A DNA stretch of 55,227 bases from Bacteroidales bacterium (GCA_016342645.1 JAEINX010000011.1:1-55227); one strand, 5' to 3'; numbered from the stretch's first letter, positions 35,601 to 48,492 are shown. Notes: generated by a model from the letters alone, not told the origin. Translations and numbers: made by a program.

Positions 35601-36047
35601 ATGGCTAAAGAAATAAGCGGATTAATTAAATTACAAATCAAAGGTGGAGCTGCAAACCCATCGCCACCGGTTGGACCAGCATTAGGTGCAAAAGGTGTTA
35701 ATATCATGGAGTTTTGCAAGCAATTTAATGCGCGTACACAGGATAGTGCCGGAAAAATTATCCCGGCAATTATAACTGTTTACAAAGATAAATCATTTAG
35801 CTTTATCATTAAAACTCCACCCGTTGCAGTTCAGTTAATGGAAGCAGCTAAAATTCAAAAAGGTTCAGCCGAATCTAATAGAATAAAAGTTGCATCTGTT
35901 ACATGGGAGCAAATTCAGACAATTGCAGAAGCAAAAATGGTTGACTTAAATGCTTTCACTTTAAAATCTGCGATGAGTATGGTTGCTGGCACTGCCAGAA
36001 GTATGGGACTAAGAGTAAAAGGAGATTTTCCTTTTTCTGAAAACTAA
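35601..36047 (+). CDS. rplK: Large ribosomal subunit protein L11
   Basis: This protein binds 23S rRNA at the GTPase-associated centre. It has 148 residues. The N-terminal domain shows [37 protein letters not shown]; the C-terminal RNA-binding domain ends [13 protein letters not shown]. It lies 47 bases after nusG and leads the rplKAJL run. Confidence 0.99.
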   Translation: MAKEISGLIKLQIKGGAANPSPPVGPALGAKGVNIMEFCKQFNARTQDSAGKIIPAIITVYKDKSFSFIIKTPPVAVQLMEAAKIQKGSAESNRIKVASVTWEQIQTIAEAKMVDLNAFTLKSAMSMVAGTARSMGLRVKGDFPFSEN

Positions 36048-36105
36048 AATTGTTTTTTTATAAAACAAATTAGTTTTTTAGTTATAATTATTAATAAAAC
36101 TTGAA

Positions 36106-36801
36106 ATGGCTAAACTGACAAAAAAACAAAAAGAGGCTTTAGCTAAGTTTGACGAAAATCAAATTTATTCATTATCTGATTCAATTGATATTGTCAAGAA
36201 GACATCTTATACAAAATTCGATGCTTCTTTTGATATTGACGTACGCCTTGGAGTTGATCCTCGGAAAGCTAACCAAATGGTTAGAGGTATTGTAACCCTT
36301 CCACATGGTACTGGTAAAACCAAAAGAGTTTTGGTTTTATGTACACCCGAAAAAGAAGATGAAGCTAAAGAAGCCGGTGCTGATTTTTATGGACTTGACG
36401 AATATGTTAAGAAAATAAAAGACGGCTGGACTGACATCGACGTTGTTATTACAATGCCGAGCGTAATGTCAAAAGTTGGTGCCTTGGGTAGAATATTAGG
36501 TCCTCGCGGATTAATGCCAAACCCAAAAACAGGTACGGTAACAATGGACATTGCTAATGCCGTTAAAGAAGTCAAAGCCGGTAAGATAGATTTTAAGGTT
36601 GATAAATTTGGAATTATTCATGCTGCAGTTGGAAAAGTTTCTTTCGAAAAGGAAAAACTACTTGAAAATGCAACAGAACTTATTCAAACAATTATTAAAC
36701 TTAAACCATCCTCGGCAAAAGGTACTTATGTAAAATCAATTTATGCATCGAGCACTATGAGCCCGGGAGTTCAAATTGAACTAAAATCAGTAACACTGTA
36801 A
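36106..36801 (+). CDS. rplA: Large ribosomal subunit protein L1
   Basis: The protein of the L1 stalk that guides E-site tRNA, and a translational repressor of its own operon in other bacteria. It has 231 residues. The signature region is present ([31 protein letters not shown]), with [22 protein letters not shown] and [16 protein letters not shown] segments. I could not find a convincing L1-binding mimic in the rplK leader by eye. Confidence 0.99.
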   Translation: MAKLTKKQKEALAKFDENQIYSLSDSIDIVKKTSYTKFDASFDIDVRLGVDPRKANQMVRGIVTLPHGTGKTKRVLVLCTPEKEDEAKEAGADFYGLDEYVKKIKDGWTDIDVVITMPSVMSKVGALGRILGPRGLMPNPKTGTVTMDIANAVKEVKAGKIDFKVDKFGIIHAAVGKVSFEKEKLLENATELIQTIIKLKPSSAKGTYVKSIYASSTMSPGVQIELKSVTL

Positions 36802-36820
36802 ATTTGTCTGGTAAACTTTA

Positions 36821-36826
36821 GGAGAA
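36821..36826 (+). promoter_or_regulatory. Clear Shine-Dalgarno site of rplJ
   Basis: TAGGAG ends six bases before the rplJ ATG at 36833, a good match to the anti-Shine-Dalgarno sequence. Most other genes in this window lack such a site, as expected for the phylum, so this one stands out. Confidence 0.6.
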
Positions 36827-36832
36827 AAAACT

Positions 36833-37354
36833 ATGATTAAAGAAGAAAAACAAAAAATTATTGAATCTTTAGCTGAAAAGCTGGATAATAGTGATTATTT
36901 TTACCTGACAGATATCTCCGATTTAAATTCAGAAGCTACAACTAAATTGCGTAGGTTGTGTTTCAAAAAAGATGTTAAATTACAGGTTGTTAAAAACACA
37001 TTGCTCAAAAAAGCAATGGAAAAAACCAACAAAAATTTTGAATCTTTATATGAAACATTAATCGGCCACACTTCAATAATGTTTGCCGAAGCTGGAAACA
37101 TTCCCGGCAAACTAATTAAAGAATTTAGAAAAACTTCCGAAAAACCCATTATTAAGGGGGCTTACGTCGAAGAGATGACTTATATAGGTGATGACCAACT
37201 TGAGTTTTTATCATCTATAAAATCTAAAAACGAATTAATCGGTGACATCATCGGATTACTACAATCACCGGCAAAAAATGTTATTTCTGCACTACAATCG
37301 GGTGGCGGAAAACTTGCCGGAATTCTAAAGACCTTATCAGAAAAACCTGAATAA
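36833..37354 (+). CDS. rplJ: Large ribosomal subunit protein L10
   Basis: This protein forms the base of the L7/L12 stalk. It has 173 residues. The N-terminal RNA-binding domain has FYLTDISDLNSEATTKLRRLCFKKDVKLQVVKNTLLKKAM. The C-terminal helix (residues about 145-173) carries the L12 dimer binding sites. It starts 31 bases after rplA. Confidence 0.97.
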   Translation: MIKEEKQKIIESLAEKLDNSDYFYLTDISDLNSEATTKLRRLCFKKDVKLQVVKNTLLKKAMEKTNKNFESLYETLIGHTSIMFAEAGNIPGKLIKEFRKTSEKPIIKGAYVEEMTYIGDDQLEFLSSIKSKNELIGDIIGLLQSPAKNVISALQSGGGKLAGILKTLSEKPE

Positions 37355-37421
37355 GGCATAATATTATTATTAATAAATGATTAATTTTATTAAATCAAAA
37401 ACAATTAAAAACTAAAATAAA

Positions 37422-37799
37422 ATGGCAGATTTAAAAGCTTTTGCAGAACAATTAGTTAATTTAACAGTAAAAGAAGTTAATGAATTAGCTAACATACTTA
37501 AAGAAGAATATGGTATTGAACCGGCAGCAGCGGCAGCCGTAATGGCAGCTCCAGGCGCTGGTGGTGGCGAAGAAACACCAGAAGAACAGACACAATTTGA
37601 TGTTATCATCAAAGCTGCTGGACAATCGAAATTAGCTGTTGTTAAACTTGTTAAAGAATTAACAAGCCTTGGACTTAAAGAAGCGAAAGGATTGGTTGAT
37701 TCTGCACCCGCTCCAATTAAAGAAGGTGTAACAAAAGACGAAGCTGAAGCATTACAAAAACAACTTGAAGAAGCCGGAGCAGAAGTAGAGGTTAAATAA
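37422..37799 (+). CDS. rplL: Large ribosomal subunit protein L7/L12
   Basis: The stalk protein that recruits translation GTPases. It has 125 residues: an N-terminal dimerisation domain (about 1-35), an Ala/Gly/Pro/Glu-rich hinge (about 36-55) and a C-terminal domain with [35 protein letters not shown]. It is followed by a 124-base gap before rpoB without an obvious terminator. Confidence 0.98.
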   Translation: MADLKAFAEQLVNLTVKEVNELANILKEEYGIEPAAAAAVMAAPGAGGGEETPEEQTQFDVIIKAAGQSKLAVVKLVKELTSLGLKEAKGLVDSAPAPIKEGVTKDEAEALQKQLEEAGAEVEVK

Positions 37800-37923
37800 T
37801 GATTAAGTGGTTGTAAATTACGTACTAAATTTAGACTACTTAAGATTTATTTCTTTTACAAAGAACTACTTCTGAATTTGGTAACTTCAATATTTCATTT
37901 AACTACTTAAAAATACTTTTACT

Positions 37924-40900
37924 TTGGCTACATTTAAAACTGACAGAATCAATTTTGCATCTACAAAGATTCATTCCGAAATTCCGGATTTCTTAGATGT
38001 TCAATTAAAATCATTTCAGGATTTTTTCCAATTGGAAACAAATCCTGAAAATCGTATTAACGAGGGCTTATTTAAAGTATTCAGTGAGAATTTCCCAATC
38101 ACTGATGCAAGGAATAATTTTGTGCTCGAGTTTTTGGATTATTTCATTGATCCACCGAGATATTCGATTGACGAATGTATCGAACGAGGTCTAACTTACA
38201 GCGTACCTCTTAAAGCTAAACTTAAGCTTTATTGTACCGACCCCGATCATGAAGAATTCGAAACAATAATACAGGATGTGTACCTTGGTATGATACCGTA
38301 TATGACCCCAAAAGGCACCTTTGTTATCAATGGTGCCCAAAGGGTTGTTGTATCACAGCTTCACCGTTCACCGGGAGTTTTCTTTGGAAGACATCTCCAT
38401 GCTAACGGCACAACCTTGTATTCAGCTCGAATTATACCTTTCAAAGGCTCATGGATGGAATTTACAACCGATATTAACAACATAATGTTTGCTTATATCG
38501 ACCGTAAAAAGAAACTCCCTGTAACAACTTTACTTAGAGCTATTGGATTCGAAAGCGATAAAGACATCCTTGAAATTTTTGGATTAGCTCAAGAAGTGAA
38601 AGTCAGCAAATCCGGACTTAAAAAAGTCATCGGTAGAAAATTAGCTGCAAGGGTTCTAAAATCATGGATTGAAGATTTCGTTGATGAAGATACGGGAGAA
38701 GTTGTTTCGATTGAACGAACAGAAGTACTTATTGATCGCGAAGTAGAATTGGAAAGCAAACATATCGACATTATTATTGAAGCCGATATAAAAACTATTT
38801 TGATTCATAGCGAAAGTAGTGATACTGTTGACTATTCAATAATCTTCAACACATTACAAAAAGACCCCGCAAACTCTGAAAAAGAAGCTGTTGAATTTAT
38901 TTATCGACAGTTGCGTAATGCCGAACCTCCTGATGAGGAAACTGCAAGAGGAATTATCGATAAATTATTTTTCTCTGACAGACGTTACGATCTCGGAGAT
39001 GTCGGACGTTATAGAATAAATAAAAAACTCGGACTAAATATTCCAAGCAATACGAAAATATTAACAAGAGAAGATATAATTGAAATCATTAAATTTTTAA
39101 TTCTTCTTGTTAATGCTCAAACCGATGTTGATGATATTGACCACCTTAGTAATCGTAGGGTAAGAACTGTCGGCGAACAACTTCATAACCAATTTGGTGT
39201 TGGACTTGCCAGAATGGCTCGTACTATTCGTGAAAGAATGAATGTTAGGGACAATGAAGTGTTTACACCTACCGACCTTATTAATGCGAAAACATTATCA
39301 TCGGTAATTAATTCATTCTTCGGCACAAATCAATTGTCTCAGTTTATGGATCAAACAAATCCATTATCTGAATTAACTCACAAAAGAAGAGTTTCAGCCT
39401 TAGGCCCTGGAGGTTTGTCTCGTGAACGTGCAGGTTTCGAAGTCCGTGACGTACATTATACTCACTACGGAAGACTATGTACAATAGAGACACCTGAAGG
39501 CCCAAATATTGGTTTAATTTCATCGCTTTGTGTTTATGCTAAAATCAATAAATTAGGTTTTATTGAAACCCCATATCATATTGTTAATGAAGGGTGTGTT
39601 GATTTAGCTGAAAAACCGGTTTATTTAAGCGCCGAAGAAGAAGAAAACAAAATTATTGCTCAGGCAAACACACTATTAAATGATGATGGTAGTTTTGTCA
39701 GAGATAAAGTTAAAGTAAGGTATCTCGCTGACTATCCAATAATTGAAAAAGAAAAAGTTGACCTTATTGATATCGCACCAAACCAAATTGCCTCAATAGC
39801 CGCCTCATTGATTCCTTTCCTCGAACACGATGATGCCAACCGTGCTCTGATGGGATCAAACATGATGCGACAGGCAGTACCCTTGCTAAATCCAGAAGCA
39901 CCAATAGTTGGAACAGGTATTGAAGCAGGTGTTGCAAGAGACTCTCGTACTTTAATAGAAGCCGAGAACGACGGTATTATTGAATACGTTGATGCCAATA
40001 AAATTGTTGTCAAATACATAAGAAGCGAAGCTGAAAAAATGGTCAGTTTTGAAGAAGATGTTAAAACTTATAAATTAACAAAATTCACTCGAACAAACCA
40101 AAATACTTCGACTAATTTAAGGCCAATAGTTAATAAAGGTGATCATGTAAAGAAGAATCAAGTTCTTTGCGAAGGTTACGCAACTAAAAACGGCGAATTG
40201 GCTCTCGGAAGAAACCTTATGGTTGCTTTCATGCCTTGGAAAGGTTATAACTTTGAGGATGCAATTGTTATCTCTGAAAAAGTTGTTAAAGAAGACATTT
40301 TCACTTCAGTGCATATCGAAGAATTCACACTTGAAGTTAGAGATACAAAACGAGGGATTGAAGAACTGACAAATGATATTCCAAATGTTAGTGCCGAAGC
40401 TACTAAAAATCTGGACGAAAACGGCTTAATTAGAATTGGTGCTGAAGTTAATGAAGGAGATATTTTAATCGGCAAAATTACACCTAAGGGTGAATCTGAT
40501 CCAACTCCTGAAGAAAAATTATTACGCGCAATTTTTGGCGACAAAGCAGGTGATGTTAAAGATGCTTCTTTAAAAGCACCTCCCTCTATGAAAGGCGTGG
40601 TTGTCAATAAAAAACTTTTTTCACGCGCAGTGAAAGACAGAAAATCAAAAGTTAAAGAGAAAAATTTAATTGAACACATTGATATTGAATTAAATAAAAA
40701 AGCTATTGAATTAAAAACAAAACTTGTTGAAAAATTAAATTACTTTGTAGCCGGTAAAACATCTCAAGGAGTTTATAATAATTTCAAAGAAGCATTAATT
40801 CCTAAAAAATCAAAATTCACTCAAAAATTATTAATGGGTGTTGACTATACAAATGTCAATCCAAATAGATGGACAACAGATAAAGAAAAAAATAATCTGA

Positions 40901-41733
40901 TAAAAGAACTCGTAAATAATTTTAATGTTAAATACAAAGAATTACTCGGAAGAGCCAATCGTGAAAAATTCACATTAACTGTTGGTGATGATCTGCCAAA
41001 CGGTATTGTTAAAATGGCCAAAATATATGTTGCTAAAAAACGAAAATTAAAAGTTGGTGATAAAATGGCCGGACGTCATGGAAACAAAGGTATTGTTGCA
41101 AAAATTGTTAGAGAAGAAGACATGCCTTATCTTGAGGATGGCACACCTGTTGACATAGTTCTTAATCCACTTGGAGTACCATCGCGAATGAATTTAGGAC
41201 AAATCTACGAAACAGTTCTTGGTTGGGCCGGCAAAAAGCTGAACAAAACTTTTGCTACCCCAATTTTTGACGGAGCTACAGTTCAACAAATAAATGATTA
41301 TCTTGATGAAGCTGAGCTTCCGCAAAATGGAAGAATTTATCTTCGAGACGGTGGTACCGGAGAACGTTTCGACCAACCGGCCACAGTCGGATATATATAC
41401 ATGCTAAAACTTCATCACATGGTTGATGACAAAATGCACGCTCGTTCAATTGGACCATATTCCTTAATTACTCAACAACCTCTTGGAGGTAAAGCACAAT
41501 TTGGCGGACAAAGATTCGGTGAAATGGAAGTGTGGGCACTCGAAGCATTTGGTGCTGCTAATGTTCTACAGGAAATTCTCACTGTAAAATCTGATGATGT
41601 TGTCGGAAGGGCCAAAGCTTATGAATCTATTGTGAAAGGTGAAAATATGCCTACTCCAGGAATTCCAGAATCTTTTAATGTATTAGTACATGAATTAAGA
41701 GGTCTTGGACTAAATATTACTTTTGAGGAATAA
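37924..41733 (+). CDS. rpoB: RNA polymerase beta subunit
   Basis: The 1269-residue catalytic subunit. The rifampicin pocket is wild-type in pattern: [20 protein letters not shown] then [14 protein letters not shown]. Catalytic-region segments include [39 protein letters not shown] and the final [14 protein letters not shown]. The start is a TTG: an in-frame TAA lies 24 bases upstream with no ATG or GTG between, and the N-terminus [10 protein letters not shown] matches relatives. rpoC follows after 72 bases. Confidence 0.99.
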   Translation: MATFKTDRINFASTKIHSEIPDFLDVQLKSFQDFFQLETNPENRINEGLFKVFSENFPITDARNNFVLEFLDYFIDPPRYSIDECIERGLTYSVPLKAKLKLYCTDPDHEEFETIIQDVYLGMIPYMTPKGTFVINGAQRVVVSQLHRSPGVFFGRHLHANGTTLYSARIIPFKGSWMEFTTDINNIMFAYIDRKKKLPVTTLLRAIGFESDKDILEIFGLAQEVKVSKSGLKKVIGRKLAARVLKSWIEDFVDEDTGEVVSIERTEVLIDREVELESKHIDIIIEADIKTILIHSESSDTVDYSIIFNTLQKDPANSEKEAVEFIYRQLRNAEPPDEETARGIIDKLFFSDRRYDLGDVGRYRINKKLGLNIPSNTKILTREDIIEIIKFLILLVNAQTDVDDIDHLSNRRVRTVGEQLHNQFGVGLARMARTIRERMNVRDNEVFTPTDLINAKTLSSVINSFFGTNQLSQFMDQTNPLSELTHKRRVSALGPGGLSRERAGFEVRDVHYTHYGRLCTIETPEGPNIGLISSLCVYAKINKLGFIETPYHIVNEGCVDLAEKPVYLSAEEEENKIIAQANTLLNDDGSFVRDKVKVRYLADYPIIEKEKVDLIDIAPNQIASIAASLIPFLEHDDANRALMGSNMMRQAVPLLNPEAPIVGTGIEAGVARDSRTLIEAENDGIIEYVDANKIVVKYIRSEAEKMVSFEEDVKTYKLTKFTRTNQNTSTNLRPIVNKGDHVKKNQVLCEGYATKNGELALGRNLMVAFMPWKGYNFEDAIVISEKVVKEDIFTSVHIEEFTLEVRDTKRGIEELTNDIPNVSAEATKNLDENGLIRIGAEVNEGDILIGKITPKGESDPTPEEKLLRAIFGDKAGDVKDASLKAPPSMKGVVVNKKLFSRAVKDRKSKVKEKNLIEHIDIELNKKAIELKTKLVEKLNYFVAGKTSQGVYNNFKEALIPKKSKFTQKLLMGVDYTNVNPNRWTTDKEKNNLIKELVNNFNVKYKELLGRANREKFTLTVGDDLPNGIVKMAKIYVAKKRKLKVGDKMAGRHGNKGIVAKIVREEDMPYLEDGTPVDIVLNPLGVPSRMNLGQIYETVLGWAGKKLNKTFATPIFDGATVQQINDYLDEAELPQNGRIYLRDGGTGERFDQPATVGYIYMLKLHHMVDDKMHARSIGPYSLITQQPLGGKAQFGGQRFGEMEVWALEAFGAANVLQEILTVKSDDVVGRAKAYESIVKGENMPTPGIPESFNVLVHELRGLGLNITFEE

Positions 41734-41805
41734 TTATTTCAAATTTAGCTTTTTTTCAATTAAATAATTGATATTTATTTAACATTTTTAGCAAAATCTC
41801 AACAT

Positions 41806-44800
41806 ATGGCTTATAGAAAGGAAAATCCCGTACGAAGTATTTTTTCAAAAATTATGATTAGCCTTGCTTCTCCCGAAACTATTCTGGAACGATCAAGTGG
41901 AGAAGTACTTAAACCTGAGACTATCAATTACAGAACTTACAAACCCGAAAGAGACGGACTGTTTTGTGAAAGAATTTTCGGGCCAATAAAAGATTGGGAA
42001 TGTCATTGTGGTAAATACAAAAGAATTCGATATAAAGGGATTGTTTGCGACCGTTGTGGCGTTGAAGTTACTGAAAAAAAAGTACGCCGTGAAAGAATGG
42101 GACATATTCATCTCGTAGTTCCGGTTGCGCATATTTGGTTTTTCCGTTCATTACCAAATAAAATCGGTGCTTTACTTGGTTTACAAACAAAAAAACTTGA
42201 TACGATAATTTATTACGAAAAATACGCTGTAATAAATCCCGGAATAAAAGCTGCAGATGGTATTAATTATCTTGATTTTCTTACCGAAGAAGAATATTTC
42301 GATATAATGGATTCTCTTCCACCCGATAATCAATATCTTGACGATAGCGATCCTGACAAATTTCTTGCTAAAATGGGAGCCGAAGCAATTCATGATCTTT
42401 TAGCACGTTTAGATTTGGATAAAATTTCTTATGAGCTTCGCCATAAAGCAAATACCGAAACATCTCAACAACGTAAAGCAGATGCTTTAAAACGATTGCA
42501 AGTTTTTGAAGCTTTCCGTGATGCTAAAACACGTATTGAAAATAATCCTGAATGGATGATAGTTAAAGTAGTTCCTGTGATTCCCCCCGAACTACGTCCA
42601 TTAGTTCCTCTCGATGGAGGAAGGTTTGCTACTTCCGATCTTAATGACTTATATCGCAGAGTAATAATTAGAAACAACCGGCTAAAAAGATTAATTGAAA
42701 TCAAAGCTCCAGAGGTTATCATGCGTAACGAAAAACGTATGCTTCAGGAAGCTGTTGATTCATTATTTGATAATTCAAGAAAAGCCAGTTCGGTAAAAAC
42801 CGAATCGAATCGTCCATTGAAATCTTTAAGCGACAGCTTAAAAGGCAAACAAGGTAGATTCCGTCAAAACTTGCTAGGAAAACGTGTTGACTACTCAGGA
42901 CGTTCCGTAATTGTTGTTGGTCCCGATTTAAAACTTAACGAATGTGGTTTACCAAAAGATATGGCTTCAGAATTATTTAAACCATACATTATTCGCAAGT
43001 TACTCGAAAGAGGTATTGTAAAAACCGTAAAATCTGCCAAGAAAATTGTTGACCGTAAAGATCCGGTTGTTTGGGATATTGTTGAAAACATTTTAAAGGG
43101 ACACCCAATTATGTTAAACCGTGCCCCTACCCTTCACAGACTTGGAATTCAAGCTTTTCAACCAAAACTAATTGAAGGTAAAGCAATTCAACTTCACCCA
43201 TTGGTTTGTACAGCTTTCAACGCTGACTTTGATGGTGACCAAATGGCAGTTCATATTCCCCTTGGAAATGCAGCCATTCTTGAGACCCAAATCTTAATGC
43301 TCGCCTCTCATAATATTCTTAACCCTGCTAATGGTGCACCAATTACTGTACCTTCACAAGACATGGTATTAGGTTTATATTATATTACTAAAGAGCGTAG
43401 AAGTGAACCAAATCACCCAGTTAAAGGAGAAGGTTTTAATTTTTATTCTCCAGAAGAAGTAATAATAGCCTATAATGAAAGACAAGTTGATTTACATGCA
43501 ATAATCAACGTAAGAATCAATGATAAAGGTGAAACAAAAAATATTGAAACAACTGTTGGACGAATTTTATTCAACCAAGTTGTTCCCAAAGAATATGGCT
43601 ATATAAATTCATTATTGACAAAAAAAGCCCTTAGAGATATTATTGGCAATATTTTAAAGAGCACAGGAACAGATACAACAGCTAACTTCCTTGATGACAT
43701 TAAATCACTTGGGTTCAATATGGCTTTCAAAGGAGGCCTATCATTTAATCTTGGGGATGTATTAATTCCTCCAGAGAAAAAAGAATTAATTATTGAAGCA
43801 AATGCTGAAGTTGATGAGGTTATGAACAATTATAATATGGGTTTCATAACTTACAATGAAAGATATAATCAGATTATTGATATCTGGACACATGCAAACT
43901 CTCACCTTACTCAAACATTAATGAAAAAATTATCAACCGATAATCAGGGTTTTAATCCTGTTTTCATGATGCTTGATTCCGGTGCTCGTGGCTCTAAAGA
44001 GCAAATTCGTCAGCTCTCGGGAATGAGGGGATTGATGGCAAAACCTCAAAAATCGGGAGCAAAAGGTGGTGAAATTATTGAAAATCCAATTCTTTCAAAT
44101 TTCAAAGAAGGCCTTTCGGTTCTTGAATATTTTATCTCAACTCACGGTGCCAGAAAAGGCCTTGCCGACACAGCCCTTAAAACTGCCGATGCCGGTTACC
44201 TAACACGTCGTTTAGTAGATGTGTCTCAAGATGTAATTATCACGGACAGAGATTGTGGAACATTACGAGGTTTATCTACATCGGTGCTTAGAAGAAACGA
44301 AGAAGTTGTTGAAACACTTTATGATAGAATACTCGGACGTGTTTCAGTTCATGATATATACCACCCTCTGACAGGTGAAATTATTATTAAAGGTGGAGAA
44401 GAATTCACAGAAGAACTTTGTGAAATCATTGAAGATTCACCTATAGAAACCGTTGAAATAAAATCTGTATTAACCTGCGAAGCAAAAAAAGGTGTTTGTG
44501 CAAAATGCTACGGACGAAATTTGGCTTCCGGCCAAATGGTTCAGAAAGGTGAAGCAGTTGGTGTTATTGCAGCTCAATCAATTGGAGAGCCAGGTACACA
44601 GTTAACCCTTCGTACTTTCCACGTTGGGGGTACAGCTTCCAACATTTCGATTTCTTCTAAGATTATTGCTAAATATGGTGGCATTCTTGAAATCGATGAA
44701 TTAAGATGTGTTGAGTATAAAAATGCTGAAGGAAACACTTACGATATAGTTATTGGGCGTTCGGCAGAAATGAGAATTATTGATAAAAACACTCAAATCG

Positions 44801-46113
44801 TAATTACTTCGGGAAATATCCCATACGGAAGTAATTTATATTTCAAAAACGGAAGCGAAATACAAAAAGGTGAAGTAATTTGTGATTGGGATCCTTATAA
44901 TGCTGTAATAATTTCAGAAGTAACAGGTAAAATTTCATTTGAAAATATTATCAAAGGCGTTACTTTTAGAGAAGAATCGGACGAACAAACCGGTTACCAT
45001 GATAAAGTAATTGTAGAAACAAGACAAAAAGCTAAGAACCCTAATATAAAAATTCTTACTAAAGATAATGAGATAATTAAATCTTATGATATTCCTGTGG
45101 GAGCCCATATTGTTGTCGAAAATGGTAAGAAAATAAAAGCAGGTGAAATTTTAGTAAAAATTCCACGAGCTATCGGAAAATCAGGTGATATTACCGGAGG
45201 TTTGCCTCGAGTTACAGAACTATTTGAGGCAAGGAATCCTTCAGACCCCGCTAAAGTTGCTGAAATAGACGGAGTTGTTTCTTTTGGTAAAAAACTTAAA
45301 AGGGGTAATCGTGAAGTAATTATCACTTCAAAAACAGGTGAAGAAAAAAAATATCTTGTTCCTACTTCAAAACAAATACTTGCACAGGAAAACGATTATG
45401 TTAAAGCCGGAACTTGTTTATCGGAAGGAGCTATGACACCTGCCGACATACTTGCAATTAAAGGGCCAATGAAAGTTCAGGAATATATTGTCAATGAAAT
45501 TCAGGAAGTTTACCGACTTCAGGGAGTGAAGATCAATGACAAGCATTTCGAAGTAATTGTTCGTCAGATGATGAGGAAAGTTGAAGTTGAAGATCCGGGT
45601 GATACTAAATTTTTGGAAGGTGAACTTATCAATAAACTCGACTTTTTTAATGAAAATGATGAAATTTTTGGCAAAAGAGTAATTATTGAACCAGGCGATT
45701 CCGAAAATTATATTTCCGGTCAAATAGTAAGTGCAAGAAAATTACGCGACGAAAATTCCTTATTAAAAAGAAAGGATAAACAACTTATTGAATCAAGAGA
45801 TGCAAAAACAGCAACCGCACGACAGGTATTGCAAGGTATCACAAAAGCATCGCTTCAAACAACAAGTTTTATTTCAGCAGCTTCCTTCCAAGAAACTACA
45901 AAAGTTTTAACTCTTGCATCAATTAATGCAAAACGTGATAATTTACTGGGATTGAAAGAAAACGTAATAGTTGGGCATTTGATACCTGCAGGAACCGGTT
46001 TACGTGAATTTAAAAATATTATTGTCGGTTCTAAAGAGGAATTTGCTGCATTATCAGATTCAAAAGTCGATGAAGTGGAAGCTATAGATGAGGTTTATGA
46101 CATTGAGAAATAG
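41806..46113 (+). CDS. rpoC: RNA polymerase beta' subunit
   Basis: The 1435-residue subunit holding the active-site Mg in [12 protein letters not shown]. The N-terminal zinc site is CHCG...CDRCGVEV (about residues 65-85), and the second zinc site is [13 protein letters not shown]. The trigger-loop/bridge region is recognisable ([16 protein letters not shown]), as is the C-terminal [17 protein letters not shown]. The length is normal for Bacteroidota. It is the last large gene of the superoperon. Confidence 0.99.
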   Translation: MAYRKENPVRSIFSKIMISLASPETILERSSGEVLKPETINYRTYKPERDGLFCERIFGPIKDWECHCGKYKRIRYKGIVCDRCGVEVTEKKVRRERMGHIHLVVPVAHIWFFRSLPNKIGALLGLQTKKLDTIIYYEKYAVINPGIKAADGINYLDFLTEEEYFDIMDSLPPDNQYLDDSDPDKFLAKMGAEAIHDLLARLDLDKISYELRHKANTETSQQRKADALKRLQVFEAFRDAKTRIENNPEWMIVKVVPVIPPELRPLVPLDGGRFATSDLNDLYRRVIIRNNRLKRLIEIKAPEVIMRNEKRMLQEAVDSLFDNSRKASSVKTESNRPLKSLSDSLKGKQGRFRQNLLGKRVDYSGRSVIVVGPDLKLNECGLPKDMASELFKPYIIRKLLERGIVKTVKSAKKIVDRKDPVVWDIVENILKGHPIMLNRAPTLHRLGIQAFQPKLIEGKAIQLHPLVCTAFNADFDGDQMAVHIPLGNAAILETQILMLASHNILNPANGAPITVPSQDMVLGLYYITKERRSEPNHPVKGEGFNFYSPEEVIIAYNERQVDLHAIINVRINDKGETKNIETTVGRILFNQVVPKEYGYINSLLTKKALRDIIGNILKSTGTDTTANFLDDIKSLGFNMAFKGGLSFNLGDVLIPPEKKELIIEANAEVDEVMNNYNMGFITYNERYNQIIDIWTHANSHLTQTLMKKLSTDNQGFNPVFMMLDSGARGSKEQIRQLSGMRGLMAKPQKSGAKGGEIIENPILSNFKEGLSVLEYFISTHGARKGLADTALKTADAGYLTRRLVDVSQDVIITDRDCGTLRGLSTSVLRRNEEVVETLYDRILGRVSVHDIYHPLTGEIIIKGGEEFTEELCEIIEDSPIETVEIKSVLTCEAKKGVCAKCYGRNLASGQMVQKGEAVGVIAAQSIGEPGTQLTLRTFHVGGTASNISISSKIIAKYGGILEIDELRCVEYKNAEGNTYDIVIGRSAEMRIIDKNTQIVITSGNIPYGSNLYFKNGSEIQKGEVICDWDPYNAVIISEVTGKISFENIIKGVTFREESDEQTGYHDKVIVETRQKAKNPNIKILTKDNEIIKSYDIPVGAHIVVENGKKIKAGEILVKIPRAIGKSGDITGGLPRVTELFEARNPSDPAKVAEIDGVVSFGKKLKRGNREVIITSKTGEEKKYLVPTSKQILAQENDYVKAGTCLSEGAMTPADILAIKGPMKVQEYIVNEIQEVYRLQGVKINDKHFEVIVRQMMRKVEVEDPGDTKFLEGELINKLDFFNENDEIFGKRVIIEPGDSENYISGQIVSARKLRDENSLLKRKDKQLIESRDAKTATARQVLQGITKASLQTTSFISAASFQETTKVLTLASINAKRDNLLGLKENVIVGHLIPAGTGLREFKNIIVGSKEEFAALSDSKVDEVEAIDEVYDIEK

Positions 46114-46172
46114 ATGCTTTTGATATTCTAATATATTTGTAATCAAAAAATAAAACCTAAAAATATTTAATC

Positions 46173-46481
46173 ATGGCAGAAAATCCAAATAAAAAACAGA
46201 TCAATATTGAGCTTAACGATGAAATAGCCCAAGGTATTTATTCTAATCTTGCAATCATTACTCATTCAAATTCAGAATTCATTGTTGATTTTATTAAAAT
46301 GATGCCCGGTATTCCAAAGGCAAAAGTAAAATCTAGAATAATTCTAACTCCTCAGCATGCAAAACGTTTATTAAAAGCTTTAAACGAGAATGTGTCTAAG
46401 TACGAAGCTATTCATGGCCATATTAAAGAAGCAAAAGACCCAATACCTTTTAGTCTTGGTGGCCCGACAGCTCAGGCTTAA
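46173..46481 (+). CDS. DUF3467 family protein
   Basis: A 102-residue soluble protein of unknown function. The core (QGIYSNLAIITHSNSEFIVDFIKMMPGIPKAKVKSRIILTP and HAKRLLKAL) is the DUF3467 pattern. The gene is located 59 bases after rpoC, a placement I recall from other Bacteroidota, so it may be co-transcribed with the polymerase genes. A role in gene expression is suggested only by this neighbourhood. Confidence 0.9.
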   Translation: MAENPNKKQINIELNDEIAQGIYSNLAIITHSNSEFIVDFIKMMPGIPKAKVKSRIILTPQHAKRLLKALNENVSKYEAIHGHIKEAKDPIPFSLGGPTAQA

Positions 46482-46535
46482 TAAAATTTATTAGAAGAAT
46501 CTTTTATTACTTGTTTGCTAAATTTGGCTATTTAA

Positions 46536-46558
46536 CCGGTCATAATTGGATTTTTTTT
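46536..46558 (+). terminator. Possible terminator of the rpoBC-DUF3467 operon
   Basis: A weak CCGGT/ATTGG hairpin (46536-46540 and 46545-46549, two G.T pairs) is followed by A and eight T. It lies 55 bases after the DUF3467 stop, between convergent genes. Confidence 0.4.
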
Positions 46559-46578
46559 GAAAAGTATAAATCAATGAA

Positions 46579-48492
46579 TTAATCATAAAAAATCCAGGAT
46601 AAACCAAATTTTATTTCTGCATCACGCATAGGATAATGTGGAATCATAAAATAACGATATCCCGAAAAATGTGAATTAAAATGCATGTATTTTAAGAAAA
46701 ATCTTGTTCTTTGAATTTTTACATTGACAAAAAAATCGGCATAAAAATAATTACCGGTTTTAATTTCATCCTGCAAATAAAAACTTCTCGTTGCCGGCAT
46801 ATATGAATCAGCATAGTATTCGGTATTATAAAAAACATCAATCCCGGGTTGAATATAAGCCGCTCCCTTAAATAATTTTAAATTATATGAAAAGCATGCA
46901 TTTAAAATAAATTTCGGTAGCCTTAAGATATTTTCATTTGAAACATTTTGATATACTAATGAATTTTTTATATAAAAATTTCCAAGAAAAAAAGATTTAT
47001 TTAAATATGCTTTTAAAACATTAAATGATCTTTCGTACTGAGCAGGCCTTGCAATGGTATCAAGATAAACATAATTTTTCAGATTATTGAAAACCACACC
47101 CGCTTTCAAATTCTTTTTTTGAAAATAGGCTTCAAATGAGCCAAAACCATGCTTTTTAAAATTATTGTCCCACCTGAAATGATTAGAATAATAATGTTCA
47201 TAAAACCATCCCGGTTCTTTTAAAACATAATTCACGGCAAATGACAAAATTCCTACTTGTTTCTTTTCTTTCCAGAATATTTTGTCAAGTTTAGCTTTCC
47301 ATGAAAAATCTCCATCGTTGAAACCTCCGGCTACATAATTCATTCCTGTACTTAATCTGAATCTTTTAAAAACAAGAAAAGAGATATTACCGAAAGAAAT
47401 TAATTGATTATACTTTTTTTGTTCATTTTCCGACCATAAACTAATACTTACATGTCTTATTCCAAAATAAATATTGAAAGGTTTATAAATACTTAGGTTC
47501 TTCAAATTTTCATTGGACCAAATTATTTGATTCTCAAATTTAGAAACCGCAACCGAATCATAAGTAGAAGTCGAATCAAGAACTATGTCATACTTTTGAT
47601 AAAAATCATTTAAAGGTGAATCCTCAGTATATAAAAATGATTTCCGTTTATATCTGAATGAATATGATAATTTGCCAAATGAAAATAGATTTCCTATTCT
47701 GGATTTTTTAATTGAATCGTTGAGATTTGATGAATTTTTAGTTAAATATAAATATTGATGTATAATAAACTCTGATTGTTTTATCTGATTTTCGGCGTTT
47801 TCTAAATTAACATTTATTAATCTCCTATCTGTTTCAATATTGTTTTCAAAAATAGAATCGGATTTTATTCCACCGTTTTCTTCAACATTTATTTTATTAT
47901 GAATATAATTGACCAATACACCATATTTTTCATTTTTCGATTGGAACCTTGTATTAAAGTCGAAACTTTTATCATCAGATTTCTGACGAACATATAATCC
48001 TGGAGAATGTATAAATCTGAAATACAAACCAATATTGAAATATTTTGCCAAATTTTGACTATGGGTTCCTGTAAAATATTGTTCTTTTCTTTTACCCATT
48101 TCATAGAATAATTCGGTATAAGGAATGTATAATTTATAATATTTAGCCTTATTAATAGTCAACAAATAATTATCAAAAGCATCATTTCCAAAATTAAAAC
48201 CAAAATCATTTTTAATTTTAAAAACAATGTTTTCGGAAGCTAAACCAAGGTTTCCAAGGCTTGAAACAAAGTTATCATCAATTTCAATTTCATCTCTTTC
48301 CTGAAAACCTATTAAAGAAGTGTCGATGTGATGCAATTCCGAAAATGCACAAGTATCAAGTTTTGAATAAAAATAATAAACATTCGAAGAATCAATTTGA
48401 ATATCAATTGAATCATTATTGTCAGCTTTTACATTAAAGCCTAAAAACAAAACAATGAGAAACAATAATATAAAAATTATTTTTTTTAGCAT
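46579..48492 (-). CDS. Putative porin, outer-membrane beta-barrel
   Basis: A 637-residue protein with an N-terminal signal peptide (1-22, hydrophobic LLFLIVLFLGF, then ADNND). The rest is rich in alternating aromatic/polar strands (for example FNIYFGIRHVSISLW, FGKLSYSFRYKRKSFLY, FYADFFVNVKIQRTRFFLKYMHF) and ends in a short strand with aromatic residues (KFGLSWIFYD). It fits the Bacteroidota putative porin family (PF14121 type). Transport specificity is unknown. It lies downstream of the LruC lipoprotein gene on the same strand but behind a terminator. Confidence 0.85.
   Translation of the reverse strand: MLKKIIFILLFLIVLFLGFNVKADNNDSIDIQIDSSNVYYFYSKLDTCAFSELHHIDTSLIGFQERDEIEIDDNFVSSLGNLGLASENIVFKIKNDFGFNFGNDAFDNYLLTINKAKYYKLYIPYTELFYEMGKRKEQYFTGTHSQNLAKYFNIGLYFRFIHSPGLYVRQKSDDKSFDFNTRFQSKNEKYGVLVNYIHNKINVEENGGIKSDSIFENNIETDRRLINVNLENAENQIKQSEFIIHQYLYLTKNSSNLNDSIKKSRIGNLFSFGKLSYSFRYKRKSFLYTEDSPLNDFYQKYDIVLDSTSTYDSVAVSKFENQIIWSNENLKNLSIYKPFNIYFGIRHVSISLWSENEQKKYNQLISFGNISFLVFKRFRLSTGMNYVAGGFNDGDFSWKAKLDKIFWKEKKQVGILSFAVNYVLKEPGWFYEHYYSNHFRWDNNFKKHGFGSFEAYFQKKNLKAGVVFNNLKNYVYLDTIARPAQYERSFNVLKAYLNKSFFLGNFYIKNSLVYQNVSNENILRLPKFILNACFSYNLKLFKGAAYIQPGIDVFYNTEYYADSYMPATRSFYLQDEIKTGNYFYADFFVNVKIQRTRFFLKYMHFNSHFSGYRYFMIPHYPMRDAEIKFGLSWIFYD

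Noticed and set aside
40245..40679. 144-codon minus-strand frame inside rpoB
   Set aside because: Antisense to conserved rpoB sequence; Ser/Leu/Phe-rich shadow with no domain.
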